DNA from: Bacteroidota bacterium
Lineage (GTDB): Bacteria; Bacteroidota; Bacteroidia; Chitinophagales; UBA10324
DNA: 64,000 nucleotides
NCBI GenBank assembly: GCA_018267315.1
Contig: JAFDYS010000023.1
Coordinates: 1-64,000 of the forward strand
Direction: 5' to 3'
Part shown: positions 35,681-44,042 of the stretch, one piece after another
How positions within the stretch are numbered: the first letter of the stretch is position 1
Layout: every line of letters starts with the position of its first letter
The notes under the pieces: model-generated
What the model was told of the DNA's origin: nothing
Databases searched by the model: none
What the model saw: only the letters and a program-made list of their open reading frames with translations
Translations under genes and position numbers: made by a program

Positions 35681-38600
35681 ATGCAACGAAGACCAATCCA
35701 CCTGCTGCTCCTATTGCTGCTGATACTGGGCAATTCACCTAATCTGTTCGCACAGAATCTGAAACTCACCGGTGTCATTCGCGATCCAAAGGGGGAACCA
35801 TTGATTGGGGCGACTGTCCGCTGGAAAGAAGATCCTTCATACGGAACGCAAACTGATGAAGACGGTCGCTTTGAATTGGAAGTGCCTGCCACGTCCGGCA
35901 CCCTGGTGTATTCCTATGTGGGATACAATAATCATGAAGATCCCTTCTCTGCAACGCATGCAAACCTCGATGCCATACTTACTGAACAGAGTGAGTTGGA
36001 AGAAGTGATCGTTGTCGGTTATGGAACACAAAAGAAGAGTGACATCACCGGAGCCATTTCATCGCTTAAAGGTGATGACATAAGAGGGCTGCCCAATCCG
36101 AATCTTGGTACCAGCATCACAGGCAAAGCAACCGGCATTCACGTGGTAACGCCATCGGGTACACCCGGAGCAGGGCTGCTTATCAGTGTGCGGGGAAGCG
36201 AAAATCCATTATATGTTGTAGATGGCATTCCCATGATCAGCGAAAGCAATTCCGGGCTTTCCACATCCTATGACACCCAGGGAAATACCACCGGCAACGG
36301 GCAAAATGTTTCTTCCATCGCCGATCTCAATCCCGATGATATTGCGAGTATAGAGATTCTGAAAGATGCTTCTTCGGCATCCATCTACGGTGCCCGTGCA
36401 GCAAATGGCGTGGTGTTGATCACCACCAAACGCGGCGCTGCAGGAAAAACATCATTCAACTTCAACTACTACACGGGGATGCAGCAGCGATCGAAGAAGA
36501 TCAACTTCATGAGTGCTGATGAGTTTGTGGCCCTGGTCGAAGACGCACGCGCGCAGGATCTGAAGAAGTACGAAGAAGACCCGACATATTTCGGTGAAGA
36601 TTTCAATCCCGATATCCTTACCAACCCATTACCTGATAGTTGGAACACCAATGTGAATGTGGATTGGGAAGATGAAGTCATGCAGAATGCTCCTGTCAAC
36701 AATGTTCAGCTTTCAGCGAGCGGGGGAACAGAAAAAAATCGCTTTTACATCAGCACATCTTATTTCGATCAGCAGGGTATCGTAATTAATTCCTATTACA
36801 AGCGGTTCAACAACCGGATGAATTTTGATCAGCAGGTGAATGACAAGCTATCCTTTGGTGAAAATGTTTCATTTACCTATTCAAAGAACAGAAGAAGTTT
36901 CAATGACGATACCTACACCGGCATCGTCACGAATGCACTCGGCTGTTCTCCGCTTATGCCACCGTATAATGATGACGGAACTTATGCTGACTATACGCTC
37001 TATCAAGCTGCGTGGCTCAGCGATAATCCCATTCTCAGTGCCAATGAGGTGATAGCATACAGCAACAGTTACCGGGGTCTGGGAACGGTTTGGGCAGATT
37101 ACAAGATATTGGACGATCTCTCATTCCGTACATCCTGGTCAGCTGATTTCACCTACTTCACCGATGATCAGTATTGGTCGCCGCTAACAACGGATGCGAT
37201 TGAATTGGGAGGTAAAGCCACGAACGGAAGTTTCAAACAACTGAACTGGTTGGGGGAGAACACGCTCACTTATGACAAGTCATGGAACAAAGTGCATCAT
37301 TTGAATCTGCTCGGTGGATTTACCTTACAGAGAAACCAGTCAAACCGGTTGTATGTAACCGGTCAGGGTTTTCCGATCGGCAGCGGATTACAGAATGTTT
37401 CCAGTTCGGCCGTGCTCACCTCCCGCCTTGCTGACGGAACAGGATGGGCATTGGTTTCATTTCTCGGCCGCGCCAATTATGATTTCAAAGGAAAGTACCT
37501 CGCCAGTTTTTCCATGCGTGCAGATGGTTCATCCCGCTTCGGACCCGAAAATCAATATGGCTATTTCCCCGCAGGTTCCGTGGGATGGCGTATCACGCAG
37601 GAAAGTTTCTTCCCCGAGAGCAAAGTATTTACTGATCTGAAATTGCGCTTGAGTTATGGACTCACCGGCGACCAGGAAATCGGAGACTTTCAATACGTGA
37701 GCTTCTGGTCACCCATCACCTACACAGGAATCGCAGGGCTTAGCCCGAGAAACATTGCCGATCCTAACCTGCGCTGGCAGAGCAATGCAAAGTTGAATGC
37801 AGGAATTGATTATGAATTGTGGAATGGAATTGTGTATGGGTCGCTGGAATACTACCATGAAGAGAAATACGACCTGCTCAGTGAAGATGCCATTCCCGGT
37901 ACCACCGGCTTTGCCACCATCACGCGCAATGCAGGTCGCGTACTCAACTCCGGGTGGGAATTCAACATCAATGCAACACCCATTCGGGCGGCAGTAACCT
38001 GGGACATCGGTTTCAACATTTCATACCTGCACAATGAAGTGCTGGAACTCACCTCAGACAGCATATTGCTCTACGCCTACAATGACCTGGCACCGTCGCA
38101 CATCCTGGCGGTCGGTCAGCCGCAGGGTTCATATTGGGGCGTAAAATATCTTGGTGTGGACCCGGAAACAGGGGACCCCATGTATGAAGACCTCAACGGC
38201 GATGGCGTGGTGGACGACAATGATGCCACCATCATCGGCAAGGCCTTGCCCGATTATTACGGCGGCATTACCACCAATCTTCACTGGAAAAACTGGAACC
38301 TGAATGTGGCCACCAGTTTTTCGCTGGGCAATGATGTGTACAATATGATTCGCGGTGAATACCTGTCTCTGGGGTACTCTCCTGAAGGATGGGATGCGGA
38401 GAATGTATTGTACCAGGTTTACTCCAATAATCCGGAATACGCCAATGACCGGTGGATGAATCCCGGCGATCAAACTGATATTCCGAGAGCATCGCTCATC
38501 AATTCAAACAACTATCAGAACTCGACGCAGAACCTGGAGAATGGTTCCTTCCTGCGGCTGAGCAACATCGGACTGAGTTATGATCTGAAGCTGAAGAGCA

Positions 38601-38785
38601 AACAATACATACGTGCCTGCCAGTTTTACCTGCAGGTGCAGAACCTGTACACTTTTACAAGCTACTCCGGTTACGATCCCGAAGTAAGTTCCACCGGCGG
38701 TGTTGACATCAATACCACCGGCGTGGATTACGCGGCTTACCCGAAGGCGCGAACCTTCCTGTTGGGCGTTAACCTTAGTTTCTAA
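35681..38785 (+). CDS. SusC/RagA family TonB-linked outer-membrane transporter
   Basis: 1034 residues from the ATG at 35681. Signal peptide to about FAQ (residue 25), a carboxypeptidase-regulatory-like beta-sandwich (GVIRDPKGEPLIGATVRWK..GTQTDEDGRF), the SusC linker and plug (EVIVVGYGTQKKSDITGAISSL; SVRGSENPLYVVDGIPM; ILKDASSASIYGARAANGVV), then a 22-strand barrel ending NLSF. It imports oligomeric substrates across the outer membrane with the SusD partner that follows 12 bases downstream. Because the neighbours are amino-acid/aldehyde enzymes and no glycoside hydrolase or sulfatase is nearby, a peptide or amino-compound substrate is more likely than a polysaccharide (inferred). Confidence 0.97.
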   Translation: MQRRPIHLLLLLLLILGNSPNLFAQNLKLTGVIRDPKGEPLIGATVRWKEDPSYGTQTDEDGRFELEVPATSGTLVYSYVGYNNHEDPFSATHANLDAILTEQSELEEVIVVGYGTQKKSDITGAISSLKGDDIRGLPNPNLGTSITGKATGIHVVTPSGTPGAGLLISVRGSENPLYVVDGIPMISESNSGLSTSYDTQGNTTGNGQNVSSIADLNPDDIASIEILKDASSASIYGARAANGVVLITTKRGAAGKTSFNFNYYTGMQQRSKKINFMSADEFVALVEDARAQDLKKYEEDPTYFGEDFNPDILTNPLPDSWNTNVNVDWEDEVMQNAPVNNVQLSASGGTEKNRFYISTSYFDQQGIVINSYYKRFNNRMNFDQQVNDKLSFGENVSFTYSKNRRSFNDDTYTGIVTNALGCSPLMPPYNDDGTYADYTLYQAAWLSDNPILSANEVIAYSNSYRGLGTVWADYKILDDLSFRTSWSADFTYFTDDQYWSPLTTDAIELGGKATNGSFKQLNWLGENTLTYDKSWNKVHHLNLLGGFTLQRNQSNRLYVTGQGFPIGSGLQNVSSSAVLTSRLADGTGWALVSFLGRANYDFKGKYLASFSMRADGSSRFGPENQYGYFPAGSVGWRITQESFFPESKVFTDLKLRLSYGLTGDQEIGDFQYVSFWSPITYTGIAGLSPRNIADPNLRWQSNAKLNAGIDYELWNGIVYGSLEYYHEEKYDLLSEDAIPGTTGFATITRNAGRVLNSGWEFNINATPIRAAVTWDIGFNISYLHNEVLELTSDSILLYAYNDLAPSHILAVGQPQGSYWGVKYLGVDPETGDPMYEDLNGDGVVDDNDATIIGKALPDYYGGITTNLHWKNWNLNVATSFSLGNDVYNMIRGEYLSLGYSPEGWDAENVLYQVYSNNPEYANDRWMNPGDQTDIPRASLINSNNYQNSTQNLENGSFLRLSNIGLSYDLKLKSKQYIRACQFYLQVQNLYTFTSYSGYDPEVSSTGGVDINTTGVDYAAYPKARTFLLGVNLSF

Positions 38786-38797
38786 CCGGCAAAAATC

Positions 38798-40249
38798 ATG
38801 ATCATGAAAAAGAATCTCTCAATAAATAATAACCTGATGAAATCACACATCCGGTTTTCAATTTCGATCCTCTTGGTTGCATCACTGCTTCTGTTTTCTT
38901 CCTGCAAGAAATTTCTAAATGTGGAATCACCCAATGATGTGGCGAACGATAACATGTTTACCGATGGCGCAAGTTTACTCTCTGCCCGGATCGGTTTGTA
39001 CAACACGCTTCAGAATGCTGCTTACTACGGCGGGTACTTTCCGCTCATGATTGATGCGTACAGCGATAACGGCACTGCCGGCGGCTACGATTCTCCTCAG
39101 TTGAATCAGTTCAACGACAAGGCCCTCGGTGCTGATAATATTTTCATTTCGAATTTCTGGGTAGCAGCTTACAATACCATTTACACAGCCAATCAAATCA
39201 TCGCCCATGTGGACGGCATCAATGATCCTGCCCTCAGCGATGAAGTGCGTACTGATGTGAAGGGGGAAGCATATTGCATTCGTGCACTCGCTCACTTCGA
39301 CCTGCTCCGAACTTTTGGCGAACACTGGGATCTGAGTTCGAAATACGGAATACCCGTGGTGCAAACTGTTGCGTCACCTTCTGACATTTTTCCGCGCAAC
39401 ACCGTGCTCGAAACCTACGATGCCATATTTGCTGACCTGAATGAAGCGCTCACGCTGGTTTCAAATGATGATGTGGAATATGGAAGCGGCACAAAAACGA
39501 CCGGTTTTGTCACCAACTATTTCGTGCGGGGATTGATGGCGCGTGTTTACCTCTACATGAAAGACTATTCCAATGCTGCCGCGATGGCAACAGACGTGAT
39601 CAACTCACAGGCATTTTCGCTGGTGAGTGATCCGTCTGTCATCTACACGACTAAGCTGAGTTCAGAAAGCATTTTTGAATTGCAGTTCAATGTACAGGAC
39701 CAAAGCGAATACAACAACCTCTCTTATGTGCGCGATGATGCCCTGAGGGTGGATGTTTCGTTTCTTGCCAATGAAAATCTGGACTTGTTCTTTCAGCAAC
39801 GTCCGGCAGACACACGTGCTTCTCTGGTAAACTTCGATCCTGAAATCAACGACCCGAGCATACAGCCGGATGGACGCACGCAGAAATACCGGGGAGAAGA
39901 CACAAAGGATAACTCTGCATATATCATGAGGATTGCAGAATTGTATCTCATCCGTGCCGAGGCAAGGGGAGCAATGGGTGATTTCAACGGATGCGCAGAA
40001 GACCTTCAAACCATTGCCGACCTGCGCGGCGGCTACGGTATTCCTGAAATTGACATGCTGAATTTTGAAAGTGTCGTGCAGGATGAACGGCGTGCTGAGC
40101 TTAACTTCGAAGGGCATCGTTATTTTGATCTGGCGCGAATTGGGCAAGTGGCAGACGTAGTGGGCGAAAATGTGTTACCGGTATTTCCTATTCCGGTAAA
40201 TGAAATTTCGGCTACCGGTGGTGCGTTGGAACAATATCCGGGATATTAA
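38798..40249 (+). CDS. SusD/RagB family outer-membrane lipoprotein
   Basis: 483 residues from 38798; ATGs at 38804 and 38837 are also possible, and the last gives the most compact signal peptide (MKSHIRFSISILLVASLLLF). The lipobox is FSSCKKFL. The SusD helical/TPR body is visible (YNTIYTANQIIAHVDGI; AEAYCIRALAHFDLLRTFGEHWG-like; RAEARGAMGDFNGCAEDLQTI; DERRAELNFEGHRYFDLARIG). It forms the hinged lid that captures substrate at the SusC channel. Confidence 0.96.
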   Translation: MIMKKNLSINNNLMKSHIRFSISILLVASLLLFSSCKKFLNVESPNDVANDNMFTDGASLLSARIGLYNTLQNAAYYGGYFPLMIDAYSDNGTAGGYDSPQLNQFNDKALGADNIFISNFWVAAYNTIYTANQIIAHVDGINDPALSDEVRTDVKGEAYCIRALAHFDLLRTFGEHWDLSSKYGIPVVQTVASPSDIFPRNTVLETYDAIFADLNEALTLVSNDDVEYGSGTKTTGFVTNYFVRGLMARVYLYMKDYSNAAAMATDVINSQAFSLVSDPSVIYTTKLSSESIFELQFNVQDQSEYNNLSYVRDDALRVDVSFLANENLDLFFQQRPADTRASLVNFDPEINDPSIQPDGRTQKYRGEDTKDNSAYIMRIAELYLIRAEARGAMGDFNGCAEDLQTIADLRGGYGIPEIDMLNFESVVQDERRAELNFEGHRYFDLARIGQVADVVGENVLPVFPIPVNEISATGGALEQYPGY

Positions 40250-40252
40250 TCT

Positions 40253-41614
40253 ATGAAAGTATTCAAGTCAATCAATCCCTTTGATCAGTCAGTGATCGCC
40301 GAGTATCCGCTCATGAGTGAGGAGCGGGTTGAAGACGCATTGGTGAAAGCTGATCTCGCTTTTCAGAAATGGAAATACGTTTCCTTTTCTCAGCGAGCTG
40401 ATTCGTTTCATCAGTTGGGAAAGAAGCTGAGAGAGCAGAAAGAAGATTTATCCCGCCTGATAGCTCTTGAGATGGGCAAGATATTGAGTGAAGCTCGGGC
40501 TGAAATTGAAAAATGCGCCAACACGTGCGACTATTATGCTGATCACGGGGAAGAAATCCTGCACGATGAAGTGATTGCAAGTGAAGCGAAGAAAAGCGTG
40601 GTGGCCTTTGAACCCATTGGAGCCGTATTCGCCATCATGCCCTGGAACTTTCCCTTCTGGCAGGTACTGCGCGCCGCCACGCCAACGATTATGGCGGGCA
40701 ACGTAATGTTGCTCAAGCATGCTCCGAATGTTTGTGGATGCTCGTTGGCCATAGAAAAGCTGTTCCGCGAAGCCGGCTTTCCCGAAGGTGTTTTTCAATC
40801 ACTCATCGCCGGTGTTGACATCACCGAGAAAGTGATTTCGCATGTGATTGTGCAGGGAGTTACGCTTACCGGCAGCGAAATGGCGGGTTCTTCGGTGGCG
40901 GCGCTTTCAGGCAAGCACATAAAAAAAACTGTACTGGAACTGGGCGGCAGCGATCCCATCATCATCCTCGATGATGCCGATCTTGACAGGGCTGCCCGAG
41001 TCGGATTGCAGTCGCGTATGCAAAATGCCGGACAGTCATGTATTGCCGCCAAGCGATTCATTGTATTGGAAAAAGTGAAAGAAGAGTTTGTTCAAAAACT
41101 GATTGATGGAGCGGTAAAACTCAGGCAGGGAAATCCGCTGGATGAAACGATCACCACCGGCCCCATGGCCCGGATCGATCTCGCTGAAAAATTGGAGGAG
41201 CAGGAAAATGCTTCAATCAGGGCCGGTGCTGAAGTGATTGCGGGCGGCACACGCAACGGTTGTAACTTTGCACCTACGCTTCTCAACTACGTGAAGCCCG
41301 GTATGCCTGCCTTTAATGAAGAAATGTTTGGTCCTGTTGCGGCGATCGTGAGCGCACCCGATGAAGATGATGCCATCTTTTTAGCCAACATCAATCGTTA
41401 TGGACTGGGTGCATCTGTCTGGACAAAAGATTTGGAAAGGGGTGAAAGAGTGGCAAGGCAGATACATTCCGGCAACGTGTTCGTGAATTCACTGGTCAGA
41501 AGCGATCCTCGCTTTCCATTCGGCGGTGTAAAGAAATCCGGCTATGGACGTGAGTTAAGCAAATACGGAATGCATGAATTCGTAAACGTGAAAACTATTT
41601 TTATTGATCAATAA
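40253..41614 (+). CDS. NAD(P)-dependent aldehyde dehydrogenase, succinate-semialdehyde type
   Basis: 453 residues. Catalytic C263 (QNAGQSCIAAKR) and E229 (LELGGSDP), with the Rossmann part AIMPWNFPFWQVLR. The sequence is like the short Sad/YneI group of succinate-semialdehyde dehydrogenases, which lack about 20 N-terminal residues of GabD. It would oxidise succinic semialdehyde or a similar product to succinate, the second step of GABA breakdown. It begins 3 bases after the susD stop, so it is in the SusCD operon. Confidence 0.9.
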   Translation: MKVFKSINPFDQSVIAEYPLMSEERVEDALVKADLAFQKWKYVSFSQRADSFHQLGKKLREQKEDLSRLIALEMGKILSEARAEIEKCANTCDYYADHGEEILHDEVIASEAKKSVVAFEPIGAVFAIMPWNFPFWQVLRAATPTIMAGNVMLLKHAPNVCGCSLAIEKLFREAGFPEGVFQSLIAGVDITEKVISHVIVQGVTLTGSEMAGSSVAALSGKHIKKTVLELGGSDPIIILDDADLDRAARVGLQSRMQNAGQSCIAAKRFIVLEKVKEEFVQKLIDGAVKLRQGNPLDETITTGPMARIDLAEKLEEQENASIRAGAEVIAGGTRNGCNFAPTLLNYVKPGMPAFNEEMFGPVAAIVSAPDEDDAIFLANINRYGLGASVWTKDLERGERVARQIHSGNVFVNSLVRSDPRFPFGGVKKSGYGRELSKYGMHEFVNVKTIFIDQ

Positions 41615-41619
41615 ATCAT

Positions 41620-41710
41620 CGTCATTGCAAAGAGCATGAGTGGTCTCATTCGCCGGCGCAACGATGCAATTCCCATCCGTGCATTTTTGGAGATTGCTTC
41701 GTCACATCAA
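41620..41710. repeat. Degenerate copy of the CGTCATTGC interspersed repeat
   Basis: The interval before the aminotransferase contains CGTCATTGCAAAGAGC (41620-41635), GATGCAATTCCC, and AGATTGCTTCGTCAC near 41691. These are decayed versions of the ends of the element that is inserted twice in dnaE (CGTCATTGCGAG...AGCAATCC). Boundaries are approximate. Confidence 0.5.
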
Positions 41711-41756
41711 CGCCGGAGTTCCCCATCGTTCCTTATAATGATATAAATCCTAAACT

Positions 41757-43112
41757 ATGGCAGTCATCACAACCAGAAAAGAACAAACAGGATTTGAGCT
41801 TTTCAAAGAAAGAAGAAAGACACAGGAAATCTTTGAGCGCCGGAAAAAGCTGGTGCCCAATGCGCTTTCCATTTTCACTCCTGCAACCATCAGTGAAGCG
41901 AAAGGAGCTATCATCACCGATGCCGATGGCGTACCGCTCATTGATTTTACGGGGGGAATCGGCGTGCTCAACGCAGGCCATTGTCCGCCCTCAGTGGTGA
42001 AAGCGATACAGGAACAGGCCGCAAAATTCCTTCACACCTGTTTTGGTGTGGCTGCGTATGAATTGTATTTGAATGTGGCCGAAAAAATGGTGGAATTATT
42101 TCCGCACGGCGAAGGAACAAAGGTGATGCTTACCAACTCGGGAGCTGAAAGCGTGGAGAACGCCATCAAAATTGCCCGGCAGGCCACCAAGCGCTCAGCG
42201 ATCATCTGTTACTCCGGGGCCTTTCATGGACGTACGCTGATGGCCACAACGCTCACCTCCAAAGTAGGTTATCGTCTCGGCATTGGTCCATTTGCTCCGG
42301 AAGTGTACCGCATTGATTTTCCCGATTATTCGCATGACAACCGGGGAATGAGTGAAGATGAGTTTTCAGATTACCACCTGAAAAAACTCGATGACTTCTT
42401 TCACTATTATGTAAGTGAGAAAGACGTGGCGGCCATCATCATCGAATGCGTGCAAGGCGAAGGCGGTTTCCGCGTAGCGCCGAAGAAATACATACAGGGA
42501 CTCAGAAAAGTTTGCGATCAATACGGCATCCTGCTCATCATTGATGAAGTGCAAACCGGTTTTTGCCGCACCGGAAAATGGGGAGCGTATCAGCACTACG
42601 GCATCACGCCGGACATTTCGACGTGGGCGAAGTCCATGGCCAGCGGCATGCCCCTTGGCGCTGTGGTTGGAAAACTTTCAGTCATGGACGGTATCAACCC
42701 CGGTACCATCGGCGGCACCTACCTCGGTAACCCGGTTTGTTGTGCGGCTTCCATCGCCACCATGGAATACATGAAAGAAATTGATTTGAATGCGAAGGCG
42801 CAGAAAGTGGGTGACAGGGTGCGCTTCCGCTTTGAAGAGATGAAGAAGAAATTTCCGAAGCACATCAGTGATGTGCGCGGTCTCGGCGCCATGATGGCAT
42901 TTGAACTTTCCGTTGACGGCGATATTCAGAAACCCGACGGCGAACTGGCGAAGCAGATGGTGCAGCGCTGTTATGAAAAAGGACTGATCATCATCACCGC
43001 CGCTGCGGCAGGCAATGTAATCCGCGTCCTGAGTCCGCTGGTTATTGAAGACAATGACCTGAACCGCGGGCTGGATATTATTGAGGAGAGTTTGGGAGAG
43101 TTGGCAAAGTAG
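41757..43112 (+). CDS. Class III aminotransferase (GABA/omega-amino acid type)
   Basis: 451 residues, PLP-dependent. Lysine K292 (STWAKSMASGMPLGA) binds the cofactor, D263 (IIDEVQTGFCRTGK) holds the pyridine nitrogen, and NSGAESVENAIKIAR is the phosphate-binding segment. The sequence is of the 4-aminobutyrate/ornithine transaminase group. With the succinate-semialdehyde dehydrogenase just before it, it would complete GABA conversion to succinate (inferred). It has a 447-residue paralog at 57465-58808. Its last 102 bases are repeated at 43790-43891. Confidence 0.93.
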   Translation: MAVITTRKEQTGFELFKERRKTQEIFERRKKLVPNALSIFTPATISEAKGAIITDADGVPLIDFTGGIGVLNAGHCPPSVVKAIQEQAAKFLHTCFGVAAYELYLNVAEKMVELFPHGEGTKVMLTNSGAESVENAIKIARQATKRSAIICYSGAFHGRTLMATTLTSKVGYRLGIGPFAPEVYRIDFPDYSHDNRGMSEDEFSDYHLKKLDDFFHYYVSEKDVAAIIIECVQGEGGFRVAPKKYIQGLRKVCDQYGILLIIDEVQTGFCRTGKWGAYQHYGITPDISTWAKSMASGMPLGAVVGKLSVMDGINPGTIGGTYLGNPVCCAASIATMEYMKEIDLNAKAQKVGDRVRFRFEEMKKKFPKHISDVRGLGAMMAFELSVDGDIQKPDGELAKQMVQRCYEKGLIIITAAAAGNVIRVLSPLVIEDNDLNRGLDIIEESLGELAK

Positions 43113-43140
43113 ACTTATTTCGACTATGTGATATTCTGAA

Positions 43141-43479
43141 ATGAAACTCATCCACCAATTTGAACTTTCAATTTCAGATGACAAACTCCTGAAATATTTG
43201 TCATCAGATTCTCAAACGAAAAGTACCGATAAATCAAAACTCTTTTCTCTCCATGGATTTCACTCTGAGAATTTTTCACTGCTGAAAAATGAAATCATCT
43301 CAATCGCTGAGCGGAATGAAATTGAATCTATTAGTGAGAATGAGTTTGGAATTTTTTATGTGGTAAGTGGAGAAATAAGAAACCCGGATGGTAAGCACTT
43401 GCTGCTTCAGACGATTTAGCACGTCCTTGATAAGACCAAAACAGCTCGATTCGTAACGGCTTACCCTAAAAAAATCTAA
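43141..43479 (+). pseudogene. DUF6883 gene interrupted by an in-frame TAG
   Basis: The readable part of 92 residues (KLLKYLSSDSQ...SKLFSLHGFH, NEFGIFYVVSGEI, NPDGKHLLLQTI) resembles DUF6883. The stop TAG at 43417-43419 falls exactly where the family has Trp in 'TVW'. After it the same frame continues with HVLDKTKTARFVTAYP, the conserved family end, to TAA at 43477. So one G-to-A change (TGG to TAG) would explain the truncation. The product would be 112 residues. DUF6883 genes are commonly beside DUF4926 genes, as here; the pair is suspected to be a toxin-antitoxin or immunity module but has no proven function. Confidence 0.75.
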
Positions 43480-43488
43480 CTTTGATTC

Positions 43489-43716
43489 ATGATTAATGAA
43501 CTCGACACGGTTGTTCTCACTACTGACATTCCGGAGCATCATCTTAAGTCCGGGGATGTGGGAACCGTTGTGCTCGTCTATAACAACGGCGAAGCGTACG
43601 AGGTTGAATTTGTTTCCACCGACGGGAATACCATTGCACTCAAGACGTTGAAAGCTGAAATGGTTCGTCCGACTTTCGGTAGCAAAGAGATTCTGCATGT
43701 GAGGGAAATTGTCTGA
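43489..43716 (+). CDS. DUF4926 family protein
   Basis: 75 residues: MINELDTVVLTTDIPEHHLKSGDVGTVVLVYNNGEAYEVEFVSTDG, the complete DUF4926 pattern, a small SH3-like beta barrel. It begins 9 bases after the ancestral end of the DUF6883 gene, so the two make a pair. Function unknown. It remains open while its partner is broken, which would fit a protective (antitoxin/immunity-like) role, but that is inference. Confidence 0.9.
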   Translation: MINELDTVVLTTDIPEHHLKSGDVGTVVLVYNNGEAYEVEFVSTDGNTIALKTLKAEMVRPTFGSKEILHVREIV

Positions 43717-43789
43717 GCTGGTTCTTGACCTTCCATCTTTTCGGGGCAAACTTGTTGAAATAATGAACATCACTGTCTTTATTGAGGGC

Positions 43790-43891
43790 GGTAATGTTAT
43801 CCGCCTGCTGAGTCCGCCGGTGATTGTAGACATTGACCTGCACCGCGGGCTGGATATTATTTAGGAGAGTTTGGGAGAGTTGACGAAGTAA
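43790..43891 (+). pseudogene. Decayed copy of the 3' end of the aminotransferase gene
   Basis: 102 bases align without gaps to the end of the aminotransferase (43011-43112), 89 identical (87%). Translation reads GNVIRLLSPPVIVDIDLHRGLDII, then a stop where the parent has Glu (GAG to TAG), then ESLGELTK and a stop. It has no start of its own. With the parent end it brackets the DUF6883-DUF4926 pair as direct repeats 779 bases apart. Confidence 0.85.
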
Positions 43892-43894
43892 TAT

Positions 43895-43984
43895 TTAACC
43901 GCAGAGGTCGCGAAGCGACGCAAAGAACCGCGCAGAATTTCTTTGCGTTTTTCTCTGCGAAAACTCGGTGAACTTTGCGGTTAA
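43895..43984. repeat. 90-bp inverted-repeat element (TTAACCGCA ends)
   Basis: Ends TTAACCGCA (43895-43903) and TGCGGTTAA (43976-43984) are perfect inverse repeats, with inner CGCAAAGAA / TTCTTTGCG. Elements of this kind (TTAACCGCAAAG...CTTTGCGGTTAA) are scattered in intergenic DNA of many Bacteroidetes and related genomes and behave like small non-coding repeats. It lies 4 bases after the aminotransferase-end copy. Confidence 0.8.
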
Positions 43985-44042
43985 TTTCTTTTAGGAAGAA
44001 TTGCTGATTCTCAGTCAGTCAATTTCTACCTTTCACCAATCC

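Noticed and set aside
43477..43484. TAACTTTG as a separate promoter for the DUF4926 gene
   Set aside because: It fits TAnnTTTG but lies only 4 bases before the ATG, has no -33 TTTG and overlaps the ancestral stop of DUF6883; probably chance.
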